This document shows, piece by piece, positions 39,600 through 51,305 of a DNA stretch of 60,000 nucleotides. The stretch comes from Diphasiastrum complanatum (lineage: Eukaryota > Streptophyta > Lycopodiopsida > Lycopodiales > Lycopodiaceae), in assembly GCA_029204225.1 (NCBI GenBank), contig CM055096.1:28721995-28781994 (forward strand), in the 5' to 3' direction. The number at the start of each line of letters is the position of its first letter. The first letter of the stretch is position 1. The position numbers and the translations under genes were made by a program. The notes under the pieces were generated by a model that saw nothing but the letters and a program-made list of their open reading frames with translations, ran no database searches and was not told the origin of the DNA.

Positions 39600-42064
39600 T
39601 AAGTGCTCGGTTGAAATCTACCAATATCTGCCAATTGTAGATATGGTGAATGATGGGCCAATTGGGGGTGTGGACACTGATTTGATCCAATGGCACGCCC
39701 AAATCTTTCCATTTATTGTGTCATGGCATCGGTAAATAATAAGGATCTACTCGCAATTGGCGAGGGCTGGAAGCCGGCTGCTCTTCCAATGCTAGTAGTT
39801 TATCCAATTCTTTTCATGCCTCTATCTCATAGGTCTTGAGCTAATAACCCATCCATCTCTCGAGGACATATGCAGATGTTGATGCAAAATTTTTTGGATC
39901 TGGTCCTCGATGGTGATCAATTTTTGAAACAAAATTTTGGTCCCTGATGAAGATGGACCAACTTCAGCAGCTTGGGAATCCGTTGTATCTGTGATTTCTG
40001 TCCCGACGTCCAATCCTGTATCCATGCCTCCCTGATCTTGGTGTTAAGGCAAGAATTGCGACATCATAGGAACTAAAATCTGAGGCCCGACTTCCAACAC
40101 TTGAGCGGCTGCCTTCTCATAATCCTTAATGATTGCTTTTGCATTGCCAAGCTCAATGGTTGCCGTACATTTGAGTTTGTCAAATTTCTCTTTAAATCCT
40201 GCCAGTGAAGTACGGTAGGTTTCAACTTTTCTCAACAAGTATGTGAATTCATCCGGGGTGTGACTGGGCGACTAAGCACTTGTGTCTACAAATAGGAATT
40301 GTGTTCAAGGGTGGTCGCATCCAATTCACCTTGAAGACATTTGCGTTCAAGCTTCGCTAGGTCGAATTGTTCTACCAACAGCAACACTTGTTGTTTTGTG
40401 TTCTGGACAGCTTTGTCCACTTGTGAATTTTGAAGGCTCGCCTCATAGTCTTCAAGGCGCTGAGCAAATTGGGTGGCCTTCTTCAATTCAACTTCAGACT
40501 TTGCCTCATGTTGTTTTGCAATTTTGAGCTCGCGGTTCAACTAAATAATCTTTTGGCTAATTAGTGTGTTTTAGGTCCCAGCTCTGATATGCGCTTATTC
40601 ATATCCATTTTTTCATCAAGCATGGTCTGGATCACCCACACAATGTTTGAAACTAGACCTAGTGCGTCACCAAAATCCACGGTGGTTGTAACAACAACGG
40701 CAGGAGCAACAAGAACAGCACCTGTAGGGATTGTGCTAGATTGGCTCTGATGTGTTGCTGGCTCTTCTTCTTCAAATATGTCTTATTCTTCAAAGCCTTC
40801 TAGCACCTTGGCATCAAACTGCTTTGGAGATGCAACAACATGAGCAACCTTGATGGTGTCCGGTGCAGCTTCGGCTTGATCTTGCTGGTTGATCTGGAAG
40901 GAGTCATCAGAACCAGTGGGGGTATCATGAAATTGTTTGAATCTTCTTCTAGGGGATTGGAGATCAAAGGGTCCTGGACTTTTGGGCATCTCAAAGATTT
41001 CATTTGGGACCAATAGGTCGGAATCATCGAACATATCCATGAATGTTTGGGTCTTTGGGAAAACAACTTGGATTTGTGGGGGTAAGGTGGGTTGGACAGT
41101 TGTGATTGAAATGGTAGATCCAATGGTCACAGACTGACCCTATGAAGAAGCGGAGGTGAGGGATGCATCAGTGGATTGGGGGATGGGTACTTTAGTGCGA
41201 ATTACAGTAGGAGGTGGAAGCGCAGTGGTGGTTGGTTGCCTAGTACGACGACGTGACGCAGAAGGCGAGTCAAGAATGACGATCTTGCTACGTACACGAC
41301 GATGACGACTATGTGAACTTGATGCTTGTTGAGATGATTCAGCCGGACGTGCTTCTTCATATATCAAAAGCACGACATCCATACTGAAGCCATGGATTTT
41401 ATTATCAAGGTGGGAGGCTGCTAGGAGAGATAATAACTGACCAGCAGCAAACTGCTGCTTGGTATTGCTCTTGTTCGAGCTCTCCAAACATAGTTTTGAA
41501 CCAATTATATGGTTCCAAAGGAGCTTTAACTAATTTGGCATGAGATTCAATTATCCTATGCAAGATCTGGGAAGAGATGCACTCTTTCTTGAGGTTTTCA
41601 ACCATCAAGAAGTTATTGAGGAGTTGGGCAACTGCATGGATGGCGGGATCTCTAATAGCCTCTAATAAATAGCCGTCATTTGTCTAGTATAGGCCATTGG
41701 TGGTATCAATATACGGCTTTATAGCTTGTTTATCTTGTTTATGGTTTGGTGAGGCTTGAGTGCCGGATGAAATTCCCATGGCAGCAAGGGCGGCTTCAGT
41801 TATGCGCACCTTGTGTGTGTTGGAAGGCAATATAAAATTTGGATTTATCCTCCTTCCAGGTACTGAAGGCAAGAGTGATAAAATCCATGTAATTTTTTCT
41901 GAGAAGGCCCGCTCATGAATACCCATTGCAGTGAGCAGAGGCTCCACAAGGGTCATCCACCGAGTGACCATGCTTGTGCTAGGAAGTATCATGATGTTCG
42001 TTGTAGATGGGACATTACGATGGATGGTGTATCGAGGTGAAAGAGAAGTGTCGGTAGAAGACAT
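39600..42064 (-). pseudogene. Decayed long ORF of unknown function behind a gypsy-like leader
   Basis: Starts with ATG at 42064 (MSSTDTSLSPRYT). It can be followed leftward through five or more open pieces (42064-41684, 41608-41405, 41487-41140, 41130-40783, 40540-40286, 40238-39822), broken by single stops and frameshifts. The N-terminal part is globular, with a repeated 'AMGI' motif. The middle is Ser/Pro/Arg-rich and low in complexity. The C-terminal part is rich in Glu, Lys, Gln and Leu, probably coiled coil. I see no gag, protease, RT or integrase motif and recognise no family. The leader-like repeats at 42071-42340 precede it as they precede gag in family G, so it may be the body of a non-autonomous LTR element or a captured gene. 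Confidence 0.5.
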
Positions 42065-42070
42065 GATTTT

Positions 42071-42340
42071 GGCATTCTGAATCCATCTTTTGGATCGACG
42101 AAGGTTAATAAGGACTGTAGGATGCTCGGCGAAGGTTCATCCATCTTTCAGATCGGCGAAGGTTAATAAGGATTGTAGGATGCTCGACGAAGGTTCCCAA
42201 AATGGTAAGTCTCTGATCATTCGCCTAACTCCAAAACAGGTATTATCTCTAAAAAAGAACCTTCGTCCAACTCAGTATAGGTATATCTGAGGTGGATGTA
42301 TAATTTGAAAGTTTAGCGAAGGTTTCCAATATTGTATGTG
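42071..42340 (-). other. Gypsy-like leader fragment with GGCGAAGGTT motifs
   Basis: Contains GCGAAGGTT or GACGAAGGTT at least five times on the plus strand and AACCTTCG once. It includes a tandem duplication of ~58 bases (units start near 42082 and 42140). The composition matches the leaders at 47747-49127 and 21809-22953. It stops near 42345, so no PBS or LTR is present. Confidence 0.6.
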
Positions 42341-42632
42341 CAAAATATGACCGAAACAACGATTTTCCAAGTCATTTTCCTTCAAAAATTATCTTTTGAA
42401 AATACTTTCCTTCCTCTTTTTCCATTCTGATGACTTTTTTTTTTTTTACTTTTGCTCATCATCATCATTTTTTTTTAATTTTAATTTTTTTTGTCTTTTT
42501 CTAAAGAAAAAATAAAAATTCACTCAAGGTCTTGTTATTTGTTTACTTTGAGTTTGAAGAAATTAATGAGAAGGTAAAATTTTATTGAATTTTTTTTATT
42601 TTGTTAAAATCTAAGTGGTTCTATTTTTGCAG

Positions 42633-43988
42633 ATATGTGTTTAGTAGGTCAAAGAATTGGAAATTAGATGTGACACATTCTGCACCTGAGAAGAATCGTA
42701 AAGATGTTACATGCTATATTGATGATGTAGTCAATACTTTTGAGGTGTTGATGAAGCATCGGCCTTTGTGGGGGTCCCCCAACGCCACATCCATTATTTT
42801 TTAAGGAGAAAAAAGATTGGCAAGATAGTGAAGTTGTAGTGCCCTTTAACCATATGCTTTTGTGTCTACATTGAAGAAAAATTTGTGTGAAATGTTTCAA
42901 AGTCGAAAATTTTCATGCATATTTAAATTAGTTATATCCTATTTCAATCAATTATATGCACATTTCAGTTTTTTTTTGTAGGTGTTTACTAAATGTAAGT
43001 TTTTTATGTCTAGTGGTATGTGAAGGTTTCGATTGGAAAAACAATTCTTGGAACATGGATAAGAACAATGTGTGCACATGCAAACATTGAAGGTTCATTT
43101 AGTAATCAGACAGGAAGGCATGTTGGAGTTGGACGTTTGAATGAGAATGGAGCTCAAAAATATGCAATGCAATTGATTGGACATCGAGATCCTCGTTCAT
43201 ATGGAAAGTAAGTTACTATAGTGGTTAATTTATTTTTCATGGATTGAGTTTTTTGGTATATGATTTTTGATTATTGTATATATATTCTATGTTTTGGGAT
43301 AGATTGCAAAAGAGGATAACCCATATACCTAATGACATCAGAGTTTGTCACTGACTTGCCTTGACACAATCAACTTATAAAAGCTAGAATCTAGATCAAA
43401 AAGCTTTGCTTTTCTTGGTTTTTTTTAGGAATTTTGAATATAAATTCTTATGTGGCAGTTTTATGGCTAGCAACTTTCCATGCGGAAAGTTGCTGCAACC
43501 TTACTTTTTAATGGAATTTTTCTGAATTTATGTATGTTTACATTCATATCTAGGGCAAAACTCCTATAAGTGGTCCTTGTGAGCTTCCTTCTGCACATGA
43601 TTCAATTGATACAACATCACATGAATCATGGAATAAATGTGTCACAGCTTGTTATGCAGGAGTTTCTCCAAAGAATCTTTTAGTAAATGATAGGAAGGTT
43701 TTGGAGGTTGGAATGCAATACCCATAAAATGCATGCTTGACAAATTATAATGCAAAAACTACTTCAAAACATGCAATATTAAGGAAAAGCAATTTGATGG
43801 ATCATGATGATGTTTGGGACAATGTTGCTTTCATCAATGTTGTTGATGATGCAATTATAAGATATCATGAAAAGTTGCAAGGAAAGATCTCAGAAAGCTT
43901 GCCCACGGTTAATACTAGTCATGTTTCACATATCGGGCACCAATTTCATAACCTGACAAATTGCAATATTACTCTTCAGAATTTTTGA
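42633..43988 (+). pseudogene. Crypton-type (DUF3504-like) tyrosine recombinase, C-terminal part
   Basis: Three exon-like blocks. Exon a, from 42633 after TTTTTGCAG, has YVFSRSKN...KNRKDVTCYI..VNTFEVLMKHRP, resembling the SKN...Y...RP stretch before the catalytic end of KIAA1958/Crypton-like proteins. It then meets a stop at ~42802. Exon b (43014-43207, after GTCTAG and before GTAAGT) has WYVKVSIGKTILGTWIRTMC..A.I.G.FSNQTGR and LIGHRDPRSY. This parallels W..vPvGkNtL...mk.mC..agi.G..TNHSgRat....TGHRS..svRsY, with the active-site R, H and Y positions recognisable but the NHS His changed to Gln. Exon c (about 43555-43988, one internal stop) ends CNITLQNF. The family cuts and joins DNA by a tyrosine nucleophile. 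This copy is inactive. Confidence 0.7.
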
Positions 43989-45671
43989 AGGATATGCGTA
44001 AATAGAGTTTGTTGTCATATTCATAAGATTACATGAACAATTAACATTTTTTTACATTTTAGGAATATTCTTTGCATAGCATTATGATGTGTAAAGATTT
44101 CAGTTCCAAATTTTGTGATTATAAATAGTAGTTGCTGGTTAAAGTTTCTAGTAGTAGTTGCTCGTTAAGGTCTTTGATAATTTGGAGAATTGTTGGTGGT
44201 GGTTTCTAATCATGTTGAATTATTATAAGTCTTGTTTACTAAAATTTTATGGGTTGTGGGCATGTACGACTGGTTGGGGTATGCAGGAGGAATAGCTTTC
44301 TACTATAGGTTACTTTGTCTTGTGTTGAAAGCTTCAAATATTCAAATTTGGAGTGTTTGTTTGATTTTTGGTTGGTGGTTATATGCTGGTCCAGGAGAGT
44401 TTGTTTTTTTTATAATGCAACTACAGCCTGCTTTATTTGCAAAAAAACCCATAAAAAATTAATCATACCCTGTCGCTCAATATTTTTGATGATGGTAGTT
44501 GGATGATGTGGTTTAGATTGTTTGCCTTCTTAATCATGAAATCTCATAAGTTTTTTTTATCGAAAATTCTATCTCCTTAGCATCTTGTTTACAGATCTGC
44601 CTGTTACAAGGCTTTTTTTGGGCACTTTTTGGATGTTTATCTTTCTTGTTTAAAGCCCAAATCAGGCAGAGAGGGACTAATGAACGTTGTAGTAATGTCC
44701 TGCCTGTCAGAGGACAACTCAGGGGCATCTCTCTTGAACTGAAATCACATGCTTTCAAACTAAACATGCAGATCATGTATTCAACCAAGAAATCAGCTTG
44801 TAGAGTAGTTGAAATGCCATGAAATCCTACTTTAATGCTACAAAACGAACTGGATAAGAACCTAAGCACTAAAGATATTATACACATGCAATAATCCACA
44901 AAACTGAAACAAGAAACTGACTAAACTGGAGAGCATTTTGAAAGTCCAAGGATCAAGAAATACTCATTTCTTGATTCTTGGACAGCCCAAGAACATCAAG
45001 AACTGGAATGTAAAAAATATGCAAGATCTACTCCACAAATCCAGTCTATTTAGTTTACTTGAATGCTGAAATCTACATTAATCGACAAAGCATGAATGAA
45101 AGAAAGCAAGAAAGCTAGTCCTCTCTAAGATCCACAACCACACACAAAGGGAATGGAAGGGCAGATCATTAATGCATCACTCAAGAAACAAGAATGATCA
45201 AGGAGCTCAAAGATGCATCAAACTCATGGAAGCTATCCTTATTGAAACATGGAGTAGATACAATTACAAAAAACTCCCTTCTACAAAGGGTGAGTCTCTT
45301 AAATAAACAAGAGAGCTCCTTAGGTGGCATCCTAGTGGCATTTTCACATTTCACAAATTACAAGTGGAATAATGCTCTCCACTAGACGTCACCATCAGAA
45401 GGTGGCTCACTCAACTTTCTTTAAGAGGGGTCTACTTGCATTTATTACATTAGCCTAGAAATACTAGTTCCTACATGGTCATTCCATCTTTCGGGATTCA
45501 CCATGAGGCTTACACAGTTCTTGCTTGTCATTCTTAAGTAGTACTTCTCGGCTTTCATACTCGGCTCTCAATTTTCATTCATCTCGACTTCTCAGAGACC
45601 TCCTCGGTCTAAGGTGAGAGGTGCTCTTGGGTAGCTCTGGCCGAGTATCTTGGGGGTTCACCAGAATCAAC
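43989..45671. other. No recognisable gene
   Basis: AT-rich. Short frames at 44232-44506 and 44534-44899 show no domains, and no LTR termini or PBS are seen. It probably contains the 3' flank of the recombinase gene. Confidence 0.45.
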
Positions 45672-45945
45672 CAGCAACCGCCAGCTGCACCGTTGTAAAT
45701 CGTAGCAATCGCCAGTTGCTCCGCATGTATCCAACCGCATCTGCCCTTGCACCACATCCAATTGTATCCAACCGCATTCCAATCCCATCTGCCCTTGCTC
45801 TACATTCAACCATATCCAACCGCATCAGACCGCATTCAATCGTAGCAACCGCCAGCTGCACCGCATCAAACCGTATTCAACCCTGGCAACTATAGCAACC
45901 GTCAGCTGCACCGCATTCAGCCACACTCAACCGCACCTGCATCGC
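45672..45945. repeat. Imperfect minisatellite, CAACCGCA-based
   Basis: Short words caaccgca(t/c) and gcaaccgccagctgcaccg recur irregularly. The second occurs at about 45677, 45845 and, with one change, 45896. A ~49-base unit containing catctgcccttgc is tandemly doubled near 45737 and 45786. GC content is higher than in the flanks. Overlapping frames on both strands are repeat translations, not genes. Confidence 0.75.
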
Positions 45946-46347
45946 AAGGGAGGTGCAACACGATCCTCTAGATTGTCACCAATGATCAGACTTAACATTA
46001 CATCCAATTTAGATCCAACAGTTTAGCATCCGATGTTGCATTTGACTCTACATTTTATTATATCTGACGTTGCTCCCGACAACTAGACACTTGAAAGTCA
46101 TATCTGACAGTGGCATCCGACGTTTAGGTCCGACGATCCATCCGATGAATTTTTTTTGGCATTTTTGTCTTTTTTACAAAACTCGAATTTTGCATCCGAC
46201 AATTTTTTGAATTTTTTGCAATCTTCACATTCTTCGAGATTTTCATCCGCGAGTTAGATCTGACGATTTTGCATCTAATATTTTTTCACATTTTTCAGCA
46301 TTTTCAGGATCTCATCATTTTTTAGGGCTTTAGTGGCTATTTTTTAG
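45946..46347 (+). other. Leader-like stretch with TCCGACG motif
   Basis: Repeats (A)TCCGACG / TCTGACG-type words (for example near 46062, 46107, 46122 and 46258) between T-rich runs, in the manner of the gypsy leaders elsewhere but with a different core. It is joined directly to a gypsy RT scrap. Confidence 0.4.
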
Positions 46348-46430
46348 TCCAAATTGCTCCTGAAGATCGTTACAAAATGGCATTTGTTACAGAGTTTGGC
46401 ACATTTGCGTATATTGTTATCACTACATTG
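46348..46430 (+). pseudogene. Short gypsy reverse transcriptase fragment
   Basis: Translates as VQIAPEDRYK.AFVTEFGTFAY.V, the conserved gypsy RT segment (..IAPEDR.KTAF.TE.GtFay.VMPFGL). It is broken off before the PFGL box. About 27 codons, flanked by leader-like DNA on the left and the end of a minus-strand gypsy gag on the right. Confidence 0.8.
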
Positions 46431-46768
46431 AAGAGAAGAGCCCCAGTAACATCTTTGGGCTACATATATTTTGACATAGCCAAGAGTCTGAGCAATTTAG
46501 ATTTGAAGCTTGCCTTGGTGCCACAAGATGCAGCTGCTATCAAAGGTTACAAACCTTCTACAACCTCTCCATCATGCACACAATGACGACAACCTGTTGT
46601 TGCTTCACATGAGCTCAGGTCTAAGAAGCGACAAGAGAGATCGTTTCCACAAGCCTCTGGACCTACTGACACCACACCACCAACAAAGAAGCAGAGAAGG
46701 AAGGTCACTACAAGCAAACTGGCTCCTAAATCAGAGATGGAATCAGACAGCCCACTACCATCCAAAAC

Positions 46769-47746
46769 ACATACGTTGGCATTGCACAAATGACAATATA
46801 TGTGAGTTAGCTTCAAATTTTGCTTCAATACCAGACACTCGTTGGAAGTGTGATTCTGGGTACAAATGGGACACCAAACATTGTCTCGTTGAGGATACTG
46901 CTGCTGATAAGGATCTGGTTGTGGTGCTACAGTATTCTGAAGAGCCTTCAGTTTTTGGTCAAATTGGATTGTGAGCTGCTTCATCTGCTGCTTGTGTAAC
47001 TTCGTGATCTGTTCCATCATTGATTCATTGGACAAGCTCGTAGAGGATGAGGTTGATGCAATTGAACGAGTTGAAGCATGAAGAGATGTAGTGCCTGGTG
47101 TAGAATCATCATCTGATCCTTCATCTTCTTCTCTCATGGTGTCTTCCATAGTTTCGTGCAATGTGGCATATTGCTCCCATCTTTTCAGCTCTCATCGGAT
47201 GCTTCTAGGTAGTCCCGCTAGGAACCACATAATGACCACATGATCAGGAGTAAGCTCCACATTACACTCGAATCTCAGGTGTTTGATCCGTTTAATGTAG
47301 TCTCTAACCCTTTCTCTTTTTCCCATCTTGATTTTGCTAAGCAGGAGGAACGGGTCTTCAAGAAACTTCCGCGGCTTAAATCTAGTGACTAAAGCTGCTT
47401 TTACCACTTCCCAGTCTGTTCGTTCTTGTGTTGTCTGATTAAAAAACCAGTCTAAAGTCGCTCTTGTCAGGGACATTGGAAACAGCTTCAATTTCTCTAC
47501 TAGGGTAGTTTCACCATAGATCTCGCATGCTTGTCCATAGATCTGCAAGAATCTGATAGGATCTGTGGATCCATCAAATTTGGGCAATTCCAATCTGGGA
47601 GATCTTCTAATTGCTTGTAGAGGTACCACTGGCATAGGACTATCTTGATCTATTGGATTTGGCTGATTTGATAGGATCTCTTCCGCTGCTACTTGATGTA
47701 GCTTTGGATTCTTTGTAGGTAGTATTCTACCATATCTCAATCTCAT
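46769..47746 (-). pseudogene. Ty3/gypsy gag, element G2
   Basis: ATG at 47746. Capsid landmarks are RRSPRLELPKFDG, LKLFPMSLTRATLDWFF, FKPRKFLEDPFLLLSKIKMGKRERVRDYI and MWFLAGLPRSIR, followed by a stop at about 47190. Then come YATLHETMEDTM, a coiled-coil-like MMEQITKLHKQQMKQLTIQFDQK, and a knuckle CPIC...H....C near 46845. The second knuckle is cut after CHLCNAN at about 46769, where unrelated sequence begins. Closely related to the gag at 32326-33520. No pol follows. Confidence 0.92.
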
Positions 47747-49125
47747 TCATTGTGCAGATTTGATACAATGTGAAGGTATATGGCAACAATGGATCTAAGT
47801 GGATCTTGTTCGGGTGCTGATCAGTGGTTGACGATTGGAAGGGATGAAAGGAACACAAATAACTAACAAATTTTACTGGATGACAATTGAAATGGTTATT
47901 GAGAGATGAGTGTATGGTGGCACATATTTGAATGGAGTCACAATGTATTTCCACTTTATGGAGCTCGACGAAGGTTCTTGTTGGCGAAGGATGGTTCAGC
48001 GAAAGTTCTGAAATCAATTTGGGCGCGATTTGGACTGGGAAACTTCGCCACTATCCTTCTTATGGAGACTAACATTCGTTGACTTGCAAGGAAGTATAGA
48101 TTGATGATCAGAGGGCTGGCAAAGATTAGGCGAATATTTTCATGGCAAGAAAAAGTCTGGCGAAGGTCAAGAAGGCAATTTGGCACTTTTGAGAGTTGAG
48201 AACGTTTGCAGGACTAGTTATCGGTAATATTAACCTTCGCTGACTTCACAGATACTTCAGAACAATGTTTTATGACTATTTTGAGCTCAACAAAGATTAA
48301 TGATATACTAGCGAAGGTTTATGAAGGTTGGCGAAGGTTCAAGGGACTTAAATTTTTCTCTGAGTACTAAAAACGTTCGTCTGACCACTTGTTCTCAATA
48401 TTAACCTTCGCCGACTTCACTGAAGCTAGAAAACATGGAAAAGTAGCTACTGGCAAATTGGCGAAGATTTACAGTGATAAGTACTTTTGTAGATATTGAA
48501 GTTGGCGAGGGTTCTGATGGCAAATTTCTATTTTTGGTGTCTAAGAACCTTCACCAGAGACTATACACTCAATATTAACCTTCGTCAATCTCCATGATGA
48601 CCCTGATGTTGAAAATGAAGCTGGGCAAAGGTTGTCTTGGGTGTTTTGGGCTATTGTGAGATTTTGGACATTTTTTGCAAAGGTTTTTTCATTTTTTTGG
48701 CTATTTTTTGGCAATTTTGGCAAACTGGCTGGGAAATAGCCTTTGCATGACTAGTTGTAGGTTCTGATGATGTGGCAAAATGTACTGCCAAGTGGGCGAA
48801 GATTGGTTTGAGCAAATCAGAAAGTTATGAGGTCTGATAGGTGTTTTTTTTGGCTCTTTTTTGGATAGATTGTCAAAACTACATGGTTTTTTTTTTTTTT
48901 TTATGATTTTTTTGATTTTTAGGATTTATGGAAGGGATAGGGTGCTGGGATCTGATGTTTCTCACCTCTAAATCTCTCTCCACAGATCATACAAGCAACA
49001 AATCATGAAAAAACAACAAATCTAACCTCTACTCCACACTAATCTACCCCCCACACATCCATTCCACAAGCAAAAATCACAAGATGAATGCATGCAAGCT
49101 AAAAAGCAAGAAAATGCTAATCTAT
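47747..49125 (-). other. Leader of gypsy G2 with GGCGAAGGTT/AACCTTCGCC in both orientations
   Basis: About 1.4 kb between PBS and gag. The core occurs roughly fifteen times with variations. It appears as GCGAAGGTT-type words near 47968, 48152, 48311 and 48330 and as AACCTTCG-type words near 48230, 48410 and 48578. Having both orientations means many possible stem-loops. T-rich runs (48880-48915) lie near the PBS end. No coding frame is supported. Confidence 0.7.
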
Positions 49126-49143
49126 TTCCCGACAACGGCGCCA
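49126..49143 (-). other. Gypsy primer-binding site, element G2
   Basis: The minus strand reads TGGCGCCGTTGTCGGGAA, six bases after the LTR end GCTACA. It is the Asp-tRNA type, like the other family G sites. Confidence 0.85.
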
Positions 49144-49383
49144 AAAATTTGTAGCGGCCTTGGTTCACCTGTCACGCATAGATAAGAGAATAGTGCTTCC
49201 CTTGCGAAGAACCACACCTAGATTAACACATCTAACTATCCACCCTACGTTAACCACAAGCATGAGAAGAAAGAATAGATTACAATGGGGGAGTTGCTTA
49301 CACCTATCCTCTCCACTCTCTTAGAAATCATTAACAACATGCAACTAGAGAGAAGAAGCAAATGGAAAGCAAATACAAAATGC

Positions 49384-49494
<111 letters not shown>

Positions 49495-49740
49495 TTTAAA
49501 TCTCATTTGGGCATAATCTCCTCCTCCTATTGAAAATGGAAATATGGTACAAAGGGTGTCTTTTTATGGATGGGGAAGGCCCTTGCCCCTTTCTCCTATT
49601 GGTTAATTACAATGGCAAGAATCCTAATCCAAGCCTCCTAAACTAACACAAAATGAATCTAATGGTTCTTTAAGAAAGCACAAGGGCACTCACATGATTC
49701 ATGTGAGTTCTAATTTGGGCCCTTTTAGCTTTTTTATTAA

Positions 49741-50640
49741 CAACTTTGAAGAAACAAAACGTTTCTGTTTACAAAGCTTTGCTAGCTTTCAGGCCTCTGC
49801 TTGACGAAAGTGTTCACGAACACGAAAGATTCATGAACATCCTGACGAGAAGACACAAATGCAAAAGATTCGCGAACGAGAGTCTTTCGCGATCCAGCAG
49901 GAGAAAGTCAAACGATGCGACACGAATCTCTTTTGCCCCCACGTTCCAAAAGTACCAGCAAGATCATGCAAGTACCCAGAAGTACAGATATCTGATCTGA
50001 TGGCATGACATCAGCAGATACACTCTAGGTCGTGGCTAATCTACCACTCTGCTAATTTCTTGATTAGTTGTAGATGCTTAATTACTCTAATCTAGAAGTT
50101 ATACAGAGCGACTATATACTTACTGGATCATACTTGATACATAGACATACAGATGAAGTAGTCTGATGCTAGTAAGCAATCAAGATGAAAATACAGACAA
50201 CAAGTCCGCCTGCGTGTGAGATAATTCTTTGTAAGCAGGATCCACAAGATCCACAAGTCCGCTAGTAAGTGAGATATTATTCGTGAGAGAACCGTATTTT
50301 CTCTCACGCCAACACACTGCGTGGATCTGCATGCAGTGCTTGAAGAATTAGAGAAGAATCAATAGATGATCTTGTAGCCATTGCGCACATGCCACTTTTA
50401 TGATGTATGATCTTGAATGCAAATGTGTCTGTTGTCATTCGTGTGTCTGATTCTCTCATTCATTCAATTTCGCAAAATTCTTGTTGAATGCTACATTAAT
50501 TTATAAACGTAGATCAGCAGTGCTTGACTACATTTTGGAGGACTGTAGGAGTGGTACAATTGGAGTGACCAGCGATCACATCTGAACTCCATCCAAACTA
50601 TTCACGATTGTTTCGCTTTCGCGATTCCTTCGTTGCTGAT
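49741..50640. mobile_element. Unidentified ~0.9-kb insertion inside G2 LTR
   Basis: This block interrupts the alignment of the G2 LTR with other family G LTRs. It has its own character: a frame at 49746-50000 rich in Arg/Ser/Lys, TCGCGA-type words near 49868-49892, and a doubled gtgagata(a/t)tattc-type segment near 50217 and 50271. I cannot identify terminal repeats or a target duplication. It may be a solo LTR of another family or a captured fragment. Confidence 0.4.
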
Positions 50641-50880
50641 GTCATCAAACTTGACTCAAGGCCTCTAATGTCATTTTAGAGTTTTAGGCCCCTAGTCACT
50701 TATTTCTGATTCTACAAGTTCTACAAAACCAAATTCCGTGCTCATTAGGTTGGGCTTATACATGCAAGAAGCCAGTGCCCTCACACTTATTACTCTACAT
50801 GTACAGTGTACTATGGCGGGGCCCACTTGGTAAGCTTAGCTAGTAGTACTTTAGTGGAGGGATCCACTAAGTGCCCAACA

Positions 50881-51305
50881 ATGTGATTTAGATCTATCTA
50901 CTACCAGATCGACAAAGAATAATACCAAAAATAGAAGGCCAAAGTAACTGTTCATCTAGTTGCTAGTAACCTTTTGTGGAAAATTTGTAACTTTCTGCAA
51001 AAATATCAGTTCTTTGAGAGGAGCCTTTCCAAAAACCTTTGCCAAAGTCTGTGTCATTCCCACTTATTATTTTTTATAACCAGTAAGCTGGGCGAAGGTT
51101 TCCCAAAAGATTAGTGGTCATATTGTTATATTTTTGCCAAAAAGTCTCTTGATTCTCCACTAGATACTTTGCCAAGTTTTCTTAGAATTCTGAATATAGT
51201 AAATTACTATTTGTAAGTTTGGCAAAGATTAGATCTATTGGGATCTTCCAAAAAGTCTATTTGTACTCTCGCCAAGTTCCAAAAACCCCATTTTTTGTAT
51301 TTATC
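50881..51305 (+). other. Gypsy leader fragment of element H
   Basis: Aligns with part of the G3 leader (about 22280-22640). Shared segments include GTGATT(C/T)A(A/G)ATCTATC, ATAGAAGG and GTCATATTGT(C/T)ATATTTTTG. It repeats CTTTGCCAA / GGCGAAGG-type motifs. Gag, protease and RT that should follow are absent; integrase begins within ~20 bases. Confidence 0.65.

Noticed and set aside
45575-45895. Several overlapping frames on both strands
   Set aside because: All are readings of the CAACCGCA minisatellite.
46547-46768. Extension of the G2 gag frame beyond the second zinc knuckle
   Set aside because: Sequence departs from sister gags at about 46769; the extension is read-through into unrelated DNA.
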